12,092 nt of DNA, taken from the NCBI GenBank assembly GCA_934476545.1, contig CAKSOB010000041.1, forward strand, positions 1-12,092. The letters run 5' to 3'. Below the pieces are notes generated by a model. The model had not been told where the DNA came from. It saw only the letters and a list, made by a program, of their open reading frames with translations, and did not search any database. This DNA comes from an uncultured Eubacteriales bacterium (GTDB lineage Bacteria; Bacillota; Clostridia; Oscillospirales; Acutalibacteraceae). The position numbers and the translations under genes are program-made. Below are positions 1 through 6,657 of this stretch, piece after piece (position 1 is the stretch's first letter; each line of letters opens with the position of its first letter).

Positions 1-2
1 TC

Positions 3-77
3 TTTGCGGAGGATGGAGAGGCGGATTTGCCGCCCATTGACCAACCTATGTATCCGTTGGGAGAGGATAGCGAATGA
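3..77 (+). CDS. Possible C-terminal tail of an element-encoded protein (partial)
   Basis: The frame starting at position 3 is open from the window edge and ends at the TGA at 75-77. It encodes a hydrophilic, acidic tail that finishes PMYPLGEDSE. It looks more protein-like than the other two plus-strand frames here, one of which stops early and the other of which is Arg- and Cys-rich. The stop codon lies inside the AATGA core, so the gene would end exactly at the attachment site. Many large serine integrase genes end beside their attachment site, so this could be the end of the sigK element's recombinase, but 24 residues are too few to identify it. Confidence 0.3.
   Translation, partial: FAEDGEADLPPIDQPMYPLGEDSE
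73..77. other. Putative skin-type crossover core AATGA in sigK
   Basis: AATGA forms the codon AAT plus the first two bases of GAA in the Asn-Glu pair of the conserved NEILMYFR segment of SigK. The same pentamer at the same place is the recombination repeat of the B. subtilis skin element, which the serine recombinase SpoIVCA removes in the mother cell. SigK similarity is strong from this point rightward and absent leftward. The partner half-site and the 5' part of sigK must lie outside the window. Confidence 0.6.
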
Positions 78-432
78 AATCTTGATGTATTTTCGCAGTG
101 CCAGAAAAACAGCGCAGGATCTTTCCATTAATGAACCGATTGATACGGATAAAGATGGGAATGTGTTATCTTTGTTAGATACACTGTCCTCCACAGAAAA
201 TATTGCAGAAAATCTGGATCGAAAATTGGAGATTGAAAAAATGCAGCGGTCTATTTTAGAGGATTTAACAGAACGAGAGCGTACGATTATCTTACTGCGC
301 TATGGTTTGTTGCCGGAATCAAAACCATTGCCACAACGGGAGGTTGCGGAACGATTACACATTTCCCGTTCTTATATTTCTCGCATTGAAAAAAAGGCGC
401 TTCAAATCCTACGTCGTCGAATTGAGCAGTAA
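73..432 (+). CDS. sigK: 3' part of interrupted sigK (sporulation sigma factor SigK)
   Basis: This is the C-terminal part of the late mother-cell RNA polymerase sigma factor SigK, comparable to the spoIIIC fragment of B. subtilis. It begins with NEILMYFRSARKT (end of region 2) followed by the SigK-typical segment EPIDTDKDGN, then a region 3 stretch, and ends with a region 4 helix-turn-helix: REVAERLHISRSYISRIEKKAL. The EPIDTDKDGN block and the FRSARK stretch favour SigK over SigE or SigG. The N-terminal half with the core-binding part of region 2 is missing and should lie beyond the inserted element. In-frame ATG or TTG codons upstream (4, 13, 85) exist but have no convincing ribosome binding site, so the fragment is probably silent until the element is excised. 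The fragment has no internal stop and looks intact, which fits an excisable element better than a dead gene. Confidence 0.8.
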   Translation, partial: NEILMYFRSARKTAQDLSINEPIDTDKDGNVLSLLDTLSSTENIAENLDRKLEIEKMQRSILEDLTERERTIILLRYGLLPESKPLPQREVAERLHISRSYISRIEKKALQILRRRIEQ

Positions 433-437
433 TTGGC

Positions 438-466
438 TTGCGCGAAATGAAAATCCCTTGTATAAT
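438..466 (+). promoter_or_regulatory. Promoter for the pseudouridine synthase gene
   Basis: A perfect -10 TATAAT at 461-466 is preceded at 17 bp by a weak -35 TTGCGC at 438-443. Transcription would start near 473, about 26 nt before the GTG start at 499. It sits directly after the sigK stop, so the downstream gene need not depend on sigK transcription. Confidence 0.55.
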
Positions 467-498
467 GAAAACAGATTGAACAGAAACGGGGAATCCAT

Positions 499-1467
499 GT
501 GGCACGAAAAGAAGTAACGATTCAAAAAAATGATGCAGGACAGCGGTTGGATAAATTCCTTACGAAGGCATATCCCAACCTGCCTCAGTCCATGTTGTAT
601 AAAAGCATCCGAAAAAAAGATATTAAATTAAACGGAAAACGGTGTGAAATTTCTACTCGCCTGCAAGAAGGGGATGTCCTCTCCATGTTCTTGAAAGAAG
701 AGTTTTTCCAAACCTCTGAAAAGGCATATGATTTTCTGAAGGCACCCTTAAAGCTGCGGATTCTCTATGAAGACGACCATGTCTTACTGGTAGATAAGCA
801 ACCGGGGCTGATTGTGCATCCAGATGAAAATTACCACTTCGATTCGCTGATTGCCCGAATTCAGCACTATTTATACGATAAAGGGGAGTATGATCCGGAA
901 GCGGAAAACGCCTTTGCACCAGCCTTAGTGAACCGTATTGACCGCAACACCGGCGGCATAGTGATTGCCGCAAAAACCGCAGAAGCCCTTCGGGTACTGA
1001 ATCAAAAAATGAAAGATCGGGAATTGGATAAACGCTACCTTTGTCTTATTCACGGAAAGTTGGACAAAAAAGAAGATACCATGGTGGATTATCTGGAGAA
1101 AAACGAGGCACAAAACAGGGTGTATATTTCCAAGCACCGCAAAGAAACAGGGAAAACCATTCGCACAAAATATCGGGTATTGGAAGAACATGAAACCTGC
1201 AGCTTAGTAGAGGTAGAATTGCTGACGGGACGAACCCACCAAATTCGCGCGCACTTTGCTCATATCGGTCACCCCCTGTTAGGTGATGGCAAATACGGTA
1301 CCAATAAGTTGAATAAGCAAACCAATTTGCCCTATCAAGCGCTCTATTCTTATCAATTAACCTTTTGCTTTACCACCGATGCAGGTTCCTTGAATTATCT
1401 GAATGGCAAGACCGTAACGGCAAAGCAAATTTGGTTCTTAGATCTCTTTCACGACGGGAAAGTATAA
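499..1467 (+). CDS. RluA-family RNA pseudouridine synthase with S4 domain
   Basis: This cytoplasmic enzyme isomerises specific uridines in structured RNA, most likely rRNA, to pseudouridine. The N-terminal 13-60 region is an S4 RNA-binding domain (AGQRLDKFL, then IKLNGKR). The catalytic domain follows, with the HPDENY segment at about 107-112 and the family signature RIDRNTGG at 146-153, where Asp148 is the catalytic aspartate. The segment TGRTHQIRAHFAHIGHPLLG lies further on. At 322 residues it has the usual RluC/RluD-type length. The start is a GTG at 499 with GGGGA six bases upstream. The overlapping ATG at 497 is in another frame and stops after six codons. The gene has its own promoter and terminator and is not part of the folate operon. 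The exact RNA target and Rlu subtype cannot be assigned from sequence alone. Confidence 0.9.
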   Translation: MARKEVTIQKNDAGQRLDKFLTKAYPNLPQSMLYKSIRKKDIKLNGKRCEISTRLQEGDVLSMFLKEEFFQTSEKAYDFLKAPLKLRILYEDDHVLLVDKQPGLIVHPDENYHFDSLIARIQHYLYDKGEYDPEAENAFAPALVNRIDRNTGGIVIAAKTAEALRVLNQKMKDRELDKRYLCLIHGKLDKKEDTMVDYLEKNEAQNRVYISKHRKETGKTIRTKYRVLEEHETCSLVEVELLTGRTHQIRAHFAHIGHPLLGDGKYGTNKLNKQTNLPYQALYSYQLTFCFTTDAGSLNYLNGKTVTAKQIWFLDLFHDGKV

Positions 1468-1472
1468 TCCTA

Positions 1473-1519
1473 TTTCCCATAAAAAGCTCTGCGATTGCAG
1501 GGCTTTTTTCTATGGGAAA
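1473..1519. terminator. Intrinsic terminator after the pseudouridine synthase gene
   Basis: The inner stem AGCTCTGC/GCAGGGCT closes a GATT loop and runs into TTTTTT. It is extended outward by flanking complementary arms, TTTCCCAT on the left and ATGGGAAA on the right, giving an unusually long hairpin. It lies 6 nt after the stop codon and isolates this gene from the folate operon. The A-run on the left means it might also work in the other direction. Confidence 0.85.
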
Positions 1520-1524
1520 TTCTT

Positions 1525-1553
1525 TTGAATCTTCTGTCGATTCGTGGTATACT
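1525..1553 (+). promoter_or_regulatory. Main promoter of the folate operon
   Basis: The -35 TTGAAT (1525-1530) and -10 TATACT (1548-1553) are separated by exactly 17 bp, a strong sigma-A arrangement. The expected start is near 1560, giving a 5' leader of about 78 nt before pabA. Confidence 0.75.
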
Positions 1554-1576
1554 AGAACTATTCAAAAAACAAGCAG

Positions 1577-1603
1577 GTTACGGACCGAAACCTTTCGGAT
1601 AAC
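1577..1603 (+). other. Small stem-loop in the pabA leader
   Basis: The leader contains CCGAA-ACCT-TTCGG (inner stem), with GTTA (1577-1580) and TAAC (1600-1603) able to pair outside it. There is no U-run after it, so it is not a terminator. It does not resemble the tetrahydrofolate riboswitch as I remember it. It may be an RNA stability or regulatory structure, or chance. Confidence 0.3.
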
Positions 1604-1637
1604 GACTGTGAAATCATCATCGGAAAGGAGCGGTGGT

Positions 1638-2225
1638 ATGATCTATATTTTGGATCATTACGACTCGTTTGTTTATAATTTGTCTGCTTATTTGCAGGAA
1701 TTGGGAGAAACCGTTTTGGTGCGTCGGTTAGATGAAGCCTCTTTGGAAGAGCTGCGAGAATTGCAGCCAAAGGGTATTTTACTGTCGCCAGGTCCGGGGC
1801 ATCCGGATGACCTAACCTTTAGTCATCGTTTATTAGAGGAATGGCAAAATCGTGTTCCGATTTTGGGTGTTTGTTTAGGACATCAAATCATTGGGCATTT
1901 TTATGGCGCACAGGTGGTTCATGGAAACCGACCAATGCACGGCAAGCTGTCGGTTGTTACCCATACCAACCGTGGGATTTTTGCAGGATTGCCGTCCTCG
2001 TTTCCGGTAACACGGTATCATTCCTTAGTGGTTTCGGAAGAATCTCTGCCCGATTGCTTAGAAGTTACTGCAAAAAGTGACGACGGCGCTGTCATGGGAA
2101 TTGCGCATTCCGGTGGAATGGTGCAGGGGGTACAATTTCATCCGGAGGCGGTTTTGACCGAGCAAGGACACGCCTTACTTCGCAATTTTCTCACAGTTTG
2201 CAACGGGAGGAATTGGTATGTATAA
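1638..2225 (+). CDS. pabA: Aminodeoxychorismate synthase, glutamine amidotransferase subunit (PabA)
   Basis: This class I glutamine amidotransferase releases ammonia from glutamine for PabB, which uses it to make 4-amino-4-deoxychorismate in PABA synthesis. The catalytic triad is visible: Cys79 in LGVCLGHQ, and His168 and Glu170 in QFHPEAV. The oxyanion-type motif SPGPGHP is at 50-56. The 195-residue length is normal for the family. The same open frame extends upstream to 1365, but the ATG at 1638 is the start: it follows AAAGGAG by 7 nt and begins with the family's usual MIYILDHYDSFVYNL. It overlaps pabB by 8 bp, which suggests translational coupling and paired subunits. The alternative, anthranilate synthase subunit TrpG, is made unlikely by the folate operon context and the PabB signature next door. 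Some organisms use one amphibolic subunit for both enzymes. Confidence 0.93.
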   Translation: MIYILDHYDSFVYNLSAYLQELGETVLVRRLDEASLEELRELQPKGILLSPGPGHPDDLTFSHRLLEEWQNRVPILGVCLGHQIIGHFYGAQVVHGNRPMHGKLSVVTHTNRGIFAGLPSSFPVTRYHSLVVSEESLPDCLEVTAKSDDGAVMGIAHSGGMVQGVQFHPEAVLTEQGHALLRNFLTVCNGRNWYV

Positions 2226-3612
2226 GCTGATAACATTGGAATCCTATCCGCCGCTTCACACAATTTTTTCTCTGGTTCACCAAGAAGATTCTGTGGCATT
2301 TTTGGATTCCTCTCTGCAAAATGAACTGGGGCGATACTCTATTCTTGGCAGAAGTCCTTATCTGCAACTTGTGCAGGGGGAAGCGTTCACTGTGAATGGG
2401 CAGCCCTGTGAAATTCCGTTTCAAGAATATCTCAAACGCTACCTGAAAGAGCATCATGCAGAAAATACACATCCGGAAGTACCGCTGATTTCCGGTGGAA
2501 TTGGCTACTTTTCCTATGATTATGGGCGAGAGCACATGGGGATTCCCTCTCAATGGGAAAAGAACGTGGAGATTCCCGAAGCGGTGTGGACATTTTACGA
2601 CCAATTTCTCATTGAGGATTATCAGACACACCGATTGTACTTGATTGCAAACGACCATCTGCAAAGCTGCGAGGAAGGGTTGGCAGAGTTACAGCAATTG
2701 GTAGCGCAGGCAACGACTGTGGTACAGGAAGAAGTACATGGTTCGCCATCTGCTGTCCGTGCGAATTTTACCAAAGAAGACTATATGGATGCGGTAAACC
2801 GCCTGATCGCTTATATTGTAGAAGGAGATGTTTACATTGCAAACATGACTCAGCAGCTTCTTTTGGAAAGCAATCTAACTCCGTATGACTTGTTTTGCAT
2901 TCTGCGAGAGAAGAACCCCTCGCCGTTTGGCGGCTTTTTGCAATACAGAGATTTTCAGGTCGTTTCTGCATCGCCGGAACGATTTTTGCAAATGCGGAAT
3001 GGTTTGATTGAAACCAGACCCATTAAAGGAACACGCAAGCGAGGTGCAACCGTTGCAGAAGATAATCAAATGCGGAAGGAACTGGAGCAATCGGAAAAAG
3101 ACCGAAGTGAATTGCTGATGATTGTGGACTTAGAGCGAAATGACCTAAACCGTGTTTGTGTACCGGGAAGTGTTACCGTTCGGGAATTATTTGCAGTAGA
3201 AGCCTATGCCACCGTATTTCACTTAGTGGCTACCGTAACAGGGCAGCTTCGTCCGGAACTGGACGTGGTCGATTTATTGGATGCTGTATTTCCCGGCGGT
3301 TCCATTACCGGTGCGCCAAAATATCGTGCTATGGAAATCATTGATGAATTGGAACATAGCAGGCGAAATCTTTACACCGGCTCTATGGGATATCTTTCCC
3401 TCAACGGTGACTGTGATTTAAACATTATTATCCGTACAGCGTTGCACCAAAAGGGAACGTATCATTTAGGGGTAGGTGGCGGAATCACTTGCGAATCGGA
3501 GCCGGAATTTGAATATGAAGAAACATTGCAAAAAGCCAAAGCGATTGTGACCGCATTAAACGGAATATTTCCCGGGGAAGGAGAAGAGAGCGATGGAACT
3601 GCACTTAGATGA
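2218..3612 (+). CDS. pabB: Aminodeoxychorismate synthase component I (PabB)
   Basis: This chorismate-utilising enzyme aminates chorismate at C4 with ammonia from PabA. An N-terminal anthranilate-synthase-I-like domain occupies about residues 1-140 (LDSS...RYSILGRSP). The chorismate-binding catalytic domain runs from about 185 to 450, with SASPERFL, TRPIKGTRKRG, VDLERNDL, FPGGSITGAPK and GVGGGITCESEP. Lys270 in PIKGT is diagnostic: aminodeoxychorismate synthases carry lysine here, whereas anthranilate synthases normally read PIAGT. The 464-residue length is typical. The ATG at 2218 is preceded by GGGAGGAA and overlaps pabA's end. Its own 3' end overlaps pabC by 20 bp, so the three pab genes are tightly coupled. 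No separate lyase domain is fused to it, consistent with pabC being next. Confidence 0.94.
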   Translation: MYKLITLESYPPLHTIFSLVHQEDSVAFLDSSLQNELGRYSILGRSPYLQLVQGEAFTVNGQPCEIPFQEYLKRYLKEHHAENTHPEVPLISGGIGYFSYDYGREHMGIPSQWEKNVEIPEAVWTFYDQFLIEDYQTHRLYLIANDHLQSCEEGLAELQQLVAQATTVVQEEVHGSPSAVRANFTKEDYMDAVNRLIAYIVEGDVYIANMTQQLLLESNLTPYDLFCILREKNPSPFGGFLQYRDFQVVSASPERFLQMRNGLIETRPIKGTRKRGATVAEDNQMRKELEQSEKDRSELLMIVDLERNDLNRVCVPGSVTVRELFAVEAYATVFHLVATVTGQLRPELDVVDLLDAVFPGGSITGAPKYRAMEIIDELEHSRRNLYTGSMGYLSLNGDCDLNIIIRTALHQKGTYHLGVGGGITCESEPEFEYEETLQKAKAIVTALNGIFPGEGEESDGTALR

Positions 3613-4324
3613 CGGCGTTCAATTTGGATTGGGGTTATTTGAAACCATTGCCGTATCGAACGGAACGCCTGTTTTGCTTTCTTATCATTTGGAACGGCTG
3701 TGTCATTCTATGGATGAATTAGGAATTGTGCAATCCGTAACAGAAGAAACACTTCAATCTTATTTAAAGGGGAGAGACTGTTCCCATCATGCTCTGAAAG
3801 TGATGGTATCCGAAAAAAATTGCATCGTTACACTGCGTCCGAACCCTTACACAAAAGAACGGTACCAAGCAGGCTTCCGAATGGAATATAGTTCTGTCTA
3901 TCGCAACGAAACTTCTTCATTAACACGGCACAAAACCATGAACTACGGAGATTGTATTTTAGAGAAACGACGTGCCGTAGCAATGGGAATTGATGAACTT
4001 GTTTTTTGCAACAGTAAAGGAGAACTTTGCGAAACCACTGCGTCCAATCTCTTTTTTCGCAGCGGCTCTACGGTATATACACCGCCGGTATCTTGCGGCT
4101 TGTTACCCGGAGTGCTCCGCCGGTATCTAATGGAGCGATTTCCTGTGACCGAAACGATTCTACGTCCTGAAGATGTAGCGCAAATGGAAGAATGTTTCGT
4201 TACCAATTCTCTTATGGGAATTATGCCGGTGCGGTCCTTGGGGAATGTAGACTTTTTCAGCCATACGGCAGCGCAGCACTGCATGGCGCAGTACCAAGCA
4301 GACCAAAAGATTCTGATCCCGTAG
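3593..4324 (+). CDS. pabC: Aminodeoxychorismate lyase (PabC), class IV aminotransferase fold
   Basis: This PLP enzyme removes pyruvate from 4-amino-4-deoxychorismate to give PABA, completing the branch begun by PabA/PabB. The N-terminus DDGVQFGLGLFETI is the typical start of fold-IV PLP enzymes. Lys114, in HKTMNYG, is the likely Schiff-base lysine. Glu147, in GELCETTASNLF, is the residue that contacts the pyridine nitrogen. CGLLPGVLRR is the C-terminal family motif. At 243 residues it is slightly short, but no motif is missing. The start lies inside the end of pabB, with AAGGAG upstream. Fold-IV sequences are hard to tell from D-amino acid or branched-chain aminotransferases. The placement directly after pabAB decides for PabC. 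Confidence 0.88.
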   Translation: MELHLDDGVQFGLGLFETIAVSNGTPVLLSYHLERLCHSMDELGIVQSVTEETLQSYLKGRDCSHHALKVMVSEKNCIVTLRPNPYTKERYQAGFRMEYSSVYRNETSSLTRHKTMNYGDCILEKRRAVAMGIDELVFCNSKGELCETTASNLFFRSGSTVYTPPVSCGLLPGVLRRYLMERFPVTETILRPEDVAQMEECFVTNSLMGIMPVRSLGNVDFFSHTAAQHCMAQYQADQKILIP

Positions 4325-4341
4325 ATCATATTGCGACAGTT

Positions 4342-4370
4342 TTGCATAAAGTGACATTTTGTGCTATAAT
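4342..4370 (+). promoter_or_regulatory. Internal promoter before the DHFR-FolC gene
   Basis: A perfect -10 TATAAT at 4365-4370, with an extended TGC just before it, lies 17 bp from a -35 TTGCAT at 4342-4347. It sits in the only sizeable gap of the operon (4325-4405), so the downstream folate genes can be transcribed without pabABC. Confidence 0.75.
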
Positions 4371-4405
4371 AATAATTCAATCTTTTTAAACAGGAGGGCA
4401 GAGAG

Positions 4406-6172
4406 ATGATTGCTTGCATTGCAGCGTATGACAAAAATCATGTAATCGGATGCGGTGGAAAAATTCCATGGTCGTTGCCGGGCGAACAGTCACGGTTTCG
4501 GGAATTGACCACCGGAAATATCGTTGTGATGGGGCGCAATACCTACTGCGAAATCGGTCATCCTCTGCCAAATCGTCACACAATTTTGGTTTCTTCTACC
4601 ATGACGGTTTCCGAGCCGAATTGCGAAACGGTTTCTACTTTAGCGGAGGCATTGGAACGGGCAGCGGGACAAGATGTCTTTATTTCCGGCGGAGAGCAAC
4701 TGTATCGAGAAGCGTTACCGTTTGCAGATGTACTCTATCTGACAGAAATAGAAGGAACCTTTTCCGGCGATCGGTTTTTTCCGGAGTTTTCTTTAGAGGA
4801 CTTTGTGTTAGAAGAAGAGGAGCGAGTAGAGGGGGAGATCCCTTATACCTATCGCACCTACCGACGGAAGCCGTTTTCTTTTGTACAAATTCAAGAACAG
4901 CTTGCACACATTCAAAAGAACAGCGGAATTGTGTTGGGATTGTCTACCATGCAAGCATTGTTATCTCGCTTAGGAAATCCGCAAAACCAAGTGCCGATAA
5001 TCCATATTGCAGGCACCAATGGAAAAGGTTCTACCGGCGCAATGCTTTCTTCTGTACTGCAAAAAGAAGGCTATCGAGTAGGGCATTATGCATCTCCTGC
5101 GGTATTTCACCCTATGGAAGTTTGGAAGATTAACGGAACGATGATTTCAGAAGCAGACTACACCAGACGTATGGGTCAACTGTTACGCCATCGAGAAGCC
5201 ATGGAACAAGCAGGTCAACCCTTGCCAACTGTGTTTGAATTAGAAACAGCCCTTGCATTTCTCACTTTTCAAGAAGAACAGTGCGATATTGCAGTAATCG
5301 AGTGTGGTATGGGGGGCAGGGAAGATGCAACCAATGTTATTGACCACCCGCTCGTTTGCTTGCTGACTTCCATCGGACTGGATCATGTCGGCTTTTTAGG
5401 CGATACCATCGAGCGAATTACAGAAGAAAAATGTGGCATTATCAAAGAAGGGGTTCCGGTTGTTTTACAGCACCAAAGCGAACCTGTAGAAACCATTGTT
5501 CGCCGTGTTTGTTCGGATCGAAACTGTGCCTTAACCATTACCGCAGAGGAACAACCTAAGCTGCTTCCCACAGAAACCGGCTCTATTTTGTACTATAACG
5601 ATACCACATGGGAGCTATCTCTTTCCGGTAGTTATCAAGGAAAAAATGCAGCACAGGTCATTGAAACCGTAGCCGTATTGCGTTCCTTAGGATTCCCAAT
5701 TTCGGACGAATCCCTTCGCCGAGGGTTGGCAAGCACCACTTGGCAAGGACGGTTTGAAACCGTGCAAACCCATCCTCGTGTCATCTTAGATGGCGCACAC
5801 AATCCCAATGCAACCGAACAACTGGTAGCGTCTTTGTCTGCGTTGCGAGATGCCGGTTGGACAGGAAATTTGTATTTGATTTTAGGGGTGTTGGCAGATA
5901 AAGATTACACTCGTTCTGCTGCCATGTTAGCGCCATTATCCACACAAATTTATACGATAACACCTTCAAATTCCCGAGCGCTGTCTGCCGAAGCCTTAGC
6001 AGATTGTGTTCGTCCGTTTTGCAAAGAAGTACAGCCCATGACGATTGAAACTGCCATAGACACCGCACTGACCACAGCAAAGGAACAGGATATGATTCTT
6101 GTTTGCGGATCGCTGTCTTATTTAGGCGAAGCACGCCGACAGATTTTAAAAAAGCGAGGAAGCTCGGAATGA
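4406..6172 (+). CDS. folA-folC: Fusion of dihydrofolate reductase and dihydrofolate/folylpolyglutamate synthase
   Basis: One 588-residue open frame carries two complete enzymes. Residues 1-154 are dihydrofolate reductase: MIACIAAYDKNHVIG, IPWSLPGEQSRF, VVMGRNTYCEIG, FISGGEQLY and a PYTYRTYRRK end. Residues about 158-588 are FolC: the P-loop AGTNGKGST at 202-210, ECGMGGREDATN at 299-310 and LDGAHNPNA at 461-469. FolC adds glutamate to dihydropteroate, making dihydrofolate, which DHFR reduces to tetrahydrofolate. FolC can then lengthen the glutamate tail. The linker is only a few residues, and no stop, frameshift or ribosome binding site lies at the joint. The start has AGGAGG upstream and its own promoter. 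The acidic active-site residue is Glu27 rather than the Asp common in bacterial DHFRs. The stop overlaps the next gene's ATG. Confidence 0.92.
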   Translation: MIACIAAYDKNHVIGCGGKIPWSLPGEQSRFRELTTGNIVVMGRNTYCEIGHPLPNRHTILVSSTMTVSEPNCETVSTLAEALERAAGQDVFISGGEQLYREALPFADVLYLTEIEGTFSGDRFFPEFSLEDFVLEEEERVEGEIPYTYRTYRRKPFSFVQIQEQLAHIQKNSGIVLGLSTMQALLSRLGNPQNQVPIIHIAGTNGKGSTGAMLSSVLQKEGYRVGHYASPAVFHPMEVWKINGTMISEADYTRRMGQLLRHREAMEQAGQPLPTVFELETALAFLTFQEEQCDIAVIECGMGGREDATNVIDHPLVCLLTSIGLDHVGFLGDTIERITEEKCGIIKEGVPVVLQHQSEPVETIVRRVCSDRNCALTITAEEQPKLLPTETGSILYYNDTTWELSLSGSYQGKNAAQVIETVAVLRSLGFPISDESLRRGLASTTWQGRFETVQTHPRVILDGAHNPNATEQLVASLSALRDAGWTGNLYLILGVLADKDYTRSAAMLAPLSTQIYTITPSNSRALSAEALADCVRPFCKEVQPMTIETAIDTALTTAKEQDMILVCGSLSYLGEARRQILKKRGSSE

Positions 6173-6648
6173 AGCGTTTAGACCGGATTATTCACCATCC
6201 TGTCTTTCAACAAGAGTTGGAACGATTGGAATTTTATGAAAAAGACCGTATCTACTGTCGGCACAATTTAGAGCATCTGTTGGCAGTTGCCCGCACAGCG
6301 CAAATTTTAAATTTGGAGCGACAAGCGAATATTCCCCAAGATGTTTTATATGCAGCGTCGTTGCTCCATGACATTGGCAGAGCGTGTCAATATGCAACGG
6401 GGCAGCCCCATCGGGAGGCAGGCGTTTTGTTGGCGCAGAAAATTTTAAAGGACACAGAATTTACTTCTGCAGAACAAGAAGAAATTTTAGACTGCGTACA
6501 GCACCATCACGGGCAGCCTTGGGGCGGAACGGAATTAGTGTCCATTCTTTCCGAGGCAGATACCCGTTCTCGCCCTTGCTTTAGCTGCTTGGCAGCAGAA
6601 TCATGCAAGTGGAGCATGGAACGAAGAAATCTATCGCTGACCATTTAG
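6169..6648 (+). CDS. HD-domain phosphohydrolase-like protein in the folate operon
   Basis: This is a 159-residue HD-superfamily protein. The metal-binding pattern is visible: His32 in CRHNLEHLL, His67-Asp68 in LLHDIG, His81, the run HHH at 112-114, and Asp131 in SEADTRSR. The C-terminal end holds the cysteines CFSC and SC (137, 140, 146), which might bind a metal or be structural. The ATG at 6169 overlaps the folC stop as ATGA and follows GAGGAAG. The open frame extends further upstream, but that part lies inside folC. HD proteins usually hydrolyse phosphate esters. The substrate is unknown. Its position between folC and folP and the lack of any visible dihydroneopterin triphosphate phosphatase make a pterin phosphate a reasonable but unproved substrate. 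Confidence 0.8.
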   Translation: MKRLDRIIHHPVFQQELERLEFYEKDRIYCRHNLEHLLAVARTAQILNLERQANIPQDVLYAASLLHDIGRACQYATGQPHREAGVLLAQKILKDTEFTSAEQEEILDCVQHHHGQPWGGTELVSILSEADTRSRPCFSCLAAESCKWSMERRNLSLTI

Positions 6649-6657
6649 GAGGTAGCA

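Larger units (their letters stand above)
1..77. mobile_element. Right-hand end of an element inserted in sigK (partial, continues left)
   Basis: In the sigma-factor reading frame, the sequence before position 73 translates to residues with no resemblance to SigK. In place of the expected Ala-Arg-Cys-Ile-Glu before Asn-Glu-Ile-Leu, it reads Trp-Glu-Arg-Ile-Ala. The loss of homology coincides with AATGA at 73-77, the 5-bp sequence known as the crossover repeat of the B. subtilis skin element in sigK. I infer that these 77 bases are the end of a skin-like or prophage-like element lying mostly outside the window. A contig misjoin or a decayed sigK could look similar, but would not be expected to break at exactly this base. 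Confidence 0.6.

Noticed and set aside
4..72. Complete small sigma factor starting at TTG 4 or ATG 13
   Set aside because: The residues before 73 do not resemble any sigma factor region 2, and no ribosome binding site precedes these codons. A split sigK explains the fragment better.
1554..1637. Tetrahydrofolate riboswitch in the pabA leader
   Set aside because: The leader is only about 78 nt and shows one small stem-loop. I could not find the long conserved joining regions or the pseudoknot expected for that class.
1365..1637. N-terminal extension of PabA in the same open frame
   Set aside because: This part overlaps the pseudouridine synthase end, its terminator and the promoter. A good ribosome binding site and family-typical start lie at 1638.
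1638..3612. Anthranilate synthase (trpG-trpE) instead of pabA-pabB
   Set aside because: PabB has PIKGT with the lysine typical of aminodeoxychorismate synthase, not PIAGT. A PabC-type lyase and the folate genes follow directly, and no other trp gene is present.
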